Shown here piece after piece: positions 63,172 to 64,000 of a DNA stretch of 64,000 bases (positions are counted from its first letter, which is position 1; each line of letters starts with the position of its first letter). Location: positions 930,001 through 994,000 of the forward strand of contig NZ_JAFCJT010000001.1 of NCBI RefSeq assembly GCF_018130785.1, read 5' to 3'. The notes beneath the pieces were generated by a model. The model had not been told where the DNA came from. It was given only the letters and a program-made list of their open reading frames with translations, and did no database searches. The position numbers and the translations under genes are program-made. The DNA comes from Bradyrhizobium liaoningense (lineage in GTDB: Bacteria; Pseudomonadota; Alphaproteobacteria; Rhizobiales; Xanthobacteraceae).

Positions 63172-64000
63172 TTACGCCGACCGCCGCACCGCGTTGTCCA
63201 CCAGCGTCTTGCCGAGCGACCAGATCGCGCCGGGGACCTTGTGGCTGCCGGCGATGACGTCGTCGAACGCCTTTTCGATCCAGCTGCAGTCTTCCTCGGT
63301 GATGGTGAGCGGCGGCAGCAGCTTGATGGTGTGGCTGCCGTGGCCGGCCACTTGCGTCAGGATCTTGTGATCCTTGAACAGCGGCACGGTGATGAGCTGG
63401 CAGAACAGGCCCTTGTTGGCGGTCTCCAGCACGTTCCACGAGGCCCGCAGGCGCAGCGACTTCGGCGGACCGAACTCGACGCCGATCATCAGACCCTTGC
63501 CACGCACTTCCTTCATCAGCTCGTAGCCGGGCACCATGCGCGTCAGCGCGAGGCGCAGCTCGGCGCCGCGCTTGGCGGCGGACTCGATCAGCTTCTCGGA
63601 CTCCATGACGTCGAGCGTGGCAATACCCGCGGCCATGGCGAGGTCATTTTTCGAGAAGGTCGAACCGTGCACCACAGCGCGGTCCATCTGATTGAAAATC
63701 TTGTCGAAGATGGCCTTGCGCGTCAGCACCGCGCCGACCGGAACGTGGCCGCCGGACAGCGACTTCGACAGCAGCACCATGTCGGGTTCGACGTTCCAGT
63801 GCTCGACCGCCAGGAAGCGGCCGGTGCGGCCCATGCCGGTCTGGATCTCGTCGGCGACGAACAGCGTGCCGTATTTCTTGCAGAGGGCGGCCGCGCCGGG
63901 CAGGAACTCGTCGGTGGGCATGTTGACGCCCTTGCCCTGGATCGGCTCGACGATGAAGGCCGCGACCTCACGCGAGGCCAGCGCCTTTTCGAGCGCGGCC
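63172..64000 (-). CDS. class III aminotransferase, partial (5' end cut)
   Basis: This is the C-terminal part (at least 275 residues) of a fold-type I, class III PLP-dependent aminotransferase, truncated by the window edge. The reading frame is open to 64000 on the minus strand (...AAFIVEPIQGKGVN). FVADEIQTGMGRTG holds the pyridine-ring Asp; SLSGGHVPVGAVL supplies the region of the PLP lysine (Lys in LLSKSLSGG); VVHGSTFSKNDLAM is the phosphate-binding loop. Relatives include acetylornithine and diaminobutyrate transaminases and hopanoid HpnO; I cannot choose between them. Confidence 0.85.
   Translation of the reverse strand, partial: AALEKALASREVAAFIVEPIQGKGVNMPTDEFLPGAAALCKKYGTLFVADEIQTGMGRTGRFLAVEHWNVEPDMVLLSKSLSGGHVPVGAVLTRKAIFDKIFNQMDRAVVHGSTFSKNDLAMAAGIATLDVMESEKLIESAAKRGAELRLALTRMVPGYELMKEVRGKGLMIGVEFGPPKSLRLRASWNVLETANKGLFCQLITVPLFKDHKILTQVAGHGSHTIKLLPPLTITEEDCSWIEKAFDDVIAGSHKVPGAIWSLGKTLVDNAVRRSA

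Overview
The window is 64 kb of GC-rich, densely coding chromosomal DNA. Gene content and sequence style point to an alphaproteobacterium of the Bradyrhizobium / Nitrobacteraceae group. Supporting features are the TIGR03808/TIGR03809-type protein pair, an EcfF/OsrA-type sigma/anti-sigma pair (DUF1109), DUF2336, DUF4332 and DUF853 proteins, an imuA-imuB-dnaE2 mutasome with an alphaproteobacterial GTTC-N7-GTTC LexA box, and several families of intergenic palindromic repeats. I see no rRNA, tRNA, CRISPR array, prophage or insertion sequence. About 56 protein genes are supported, one of them cut by the right edge.

Layout. 0-9 kb: two polytopic glycosyltransferase-like proteins, a class II aldolase-like protein, an M20 dipeptidase, a HerA-like ATPase and two small proteins. 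9.2-11 kb: folate operon folP-folB-folK. 11-21.8 kb: methylmalonyl-CoA mutase small and large subunits with a GFA-family gene between them, an orphan nucleotidyltransferase, a DUF3298 exported protein, a tctC-tctB-tctA tripartite tricarboxylate transporter, the mutase chaperone meaB and a pyroglutamyl peptidase. 22-25 kb: the TIGR03808/TIGR03809 pair around a GIY-YIG protein. 25.2-33.1 kb: a signalling stretch with two ECF sigma/anti-sigma pairs (one followed by a subtilisin-like protease), a diguanylate cyclase and a DUF2336 protein. 33.2-44 kb: enoyl-CoA hydratase, TolC-like protein, amidohydrolase, heavy-metal-type RND pump and adaptor, CoA transferase and SDR.

44-52.8 kb: a DNA-damage island. 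imuA-imuB-dnaE2 on the minus strand is divergent from a plus-strand operon encoding a radical SAM protein with a helix-hairpin-helix tail and a UdgX-type uracil-DNA-binding fusion protein. A perfect GTTC-N7-GTTC LexA box lies between them, next to a -10-like TAATAT. This is the best candidate in the window for an incompletely described system, because the chemistry of the radical SAM protein is unknown.

52.8-64 kb: PiT phosphate transporter, HipO-like amidohydrolase, GMC oxidoreductase, alpha/beta hydrolase, a Tat-exported phosphoesterase - cupredoxin - ECF sigma - zinc-finger anti-sigma operon, a SnoaL-like protein divergent from an AraC regulator, an orphan HigA antitoxin and a truncated class III aminotransferase. 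All functional names come from motifs and remembered family resemblance; no database search was run.
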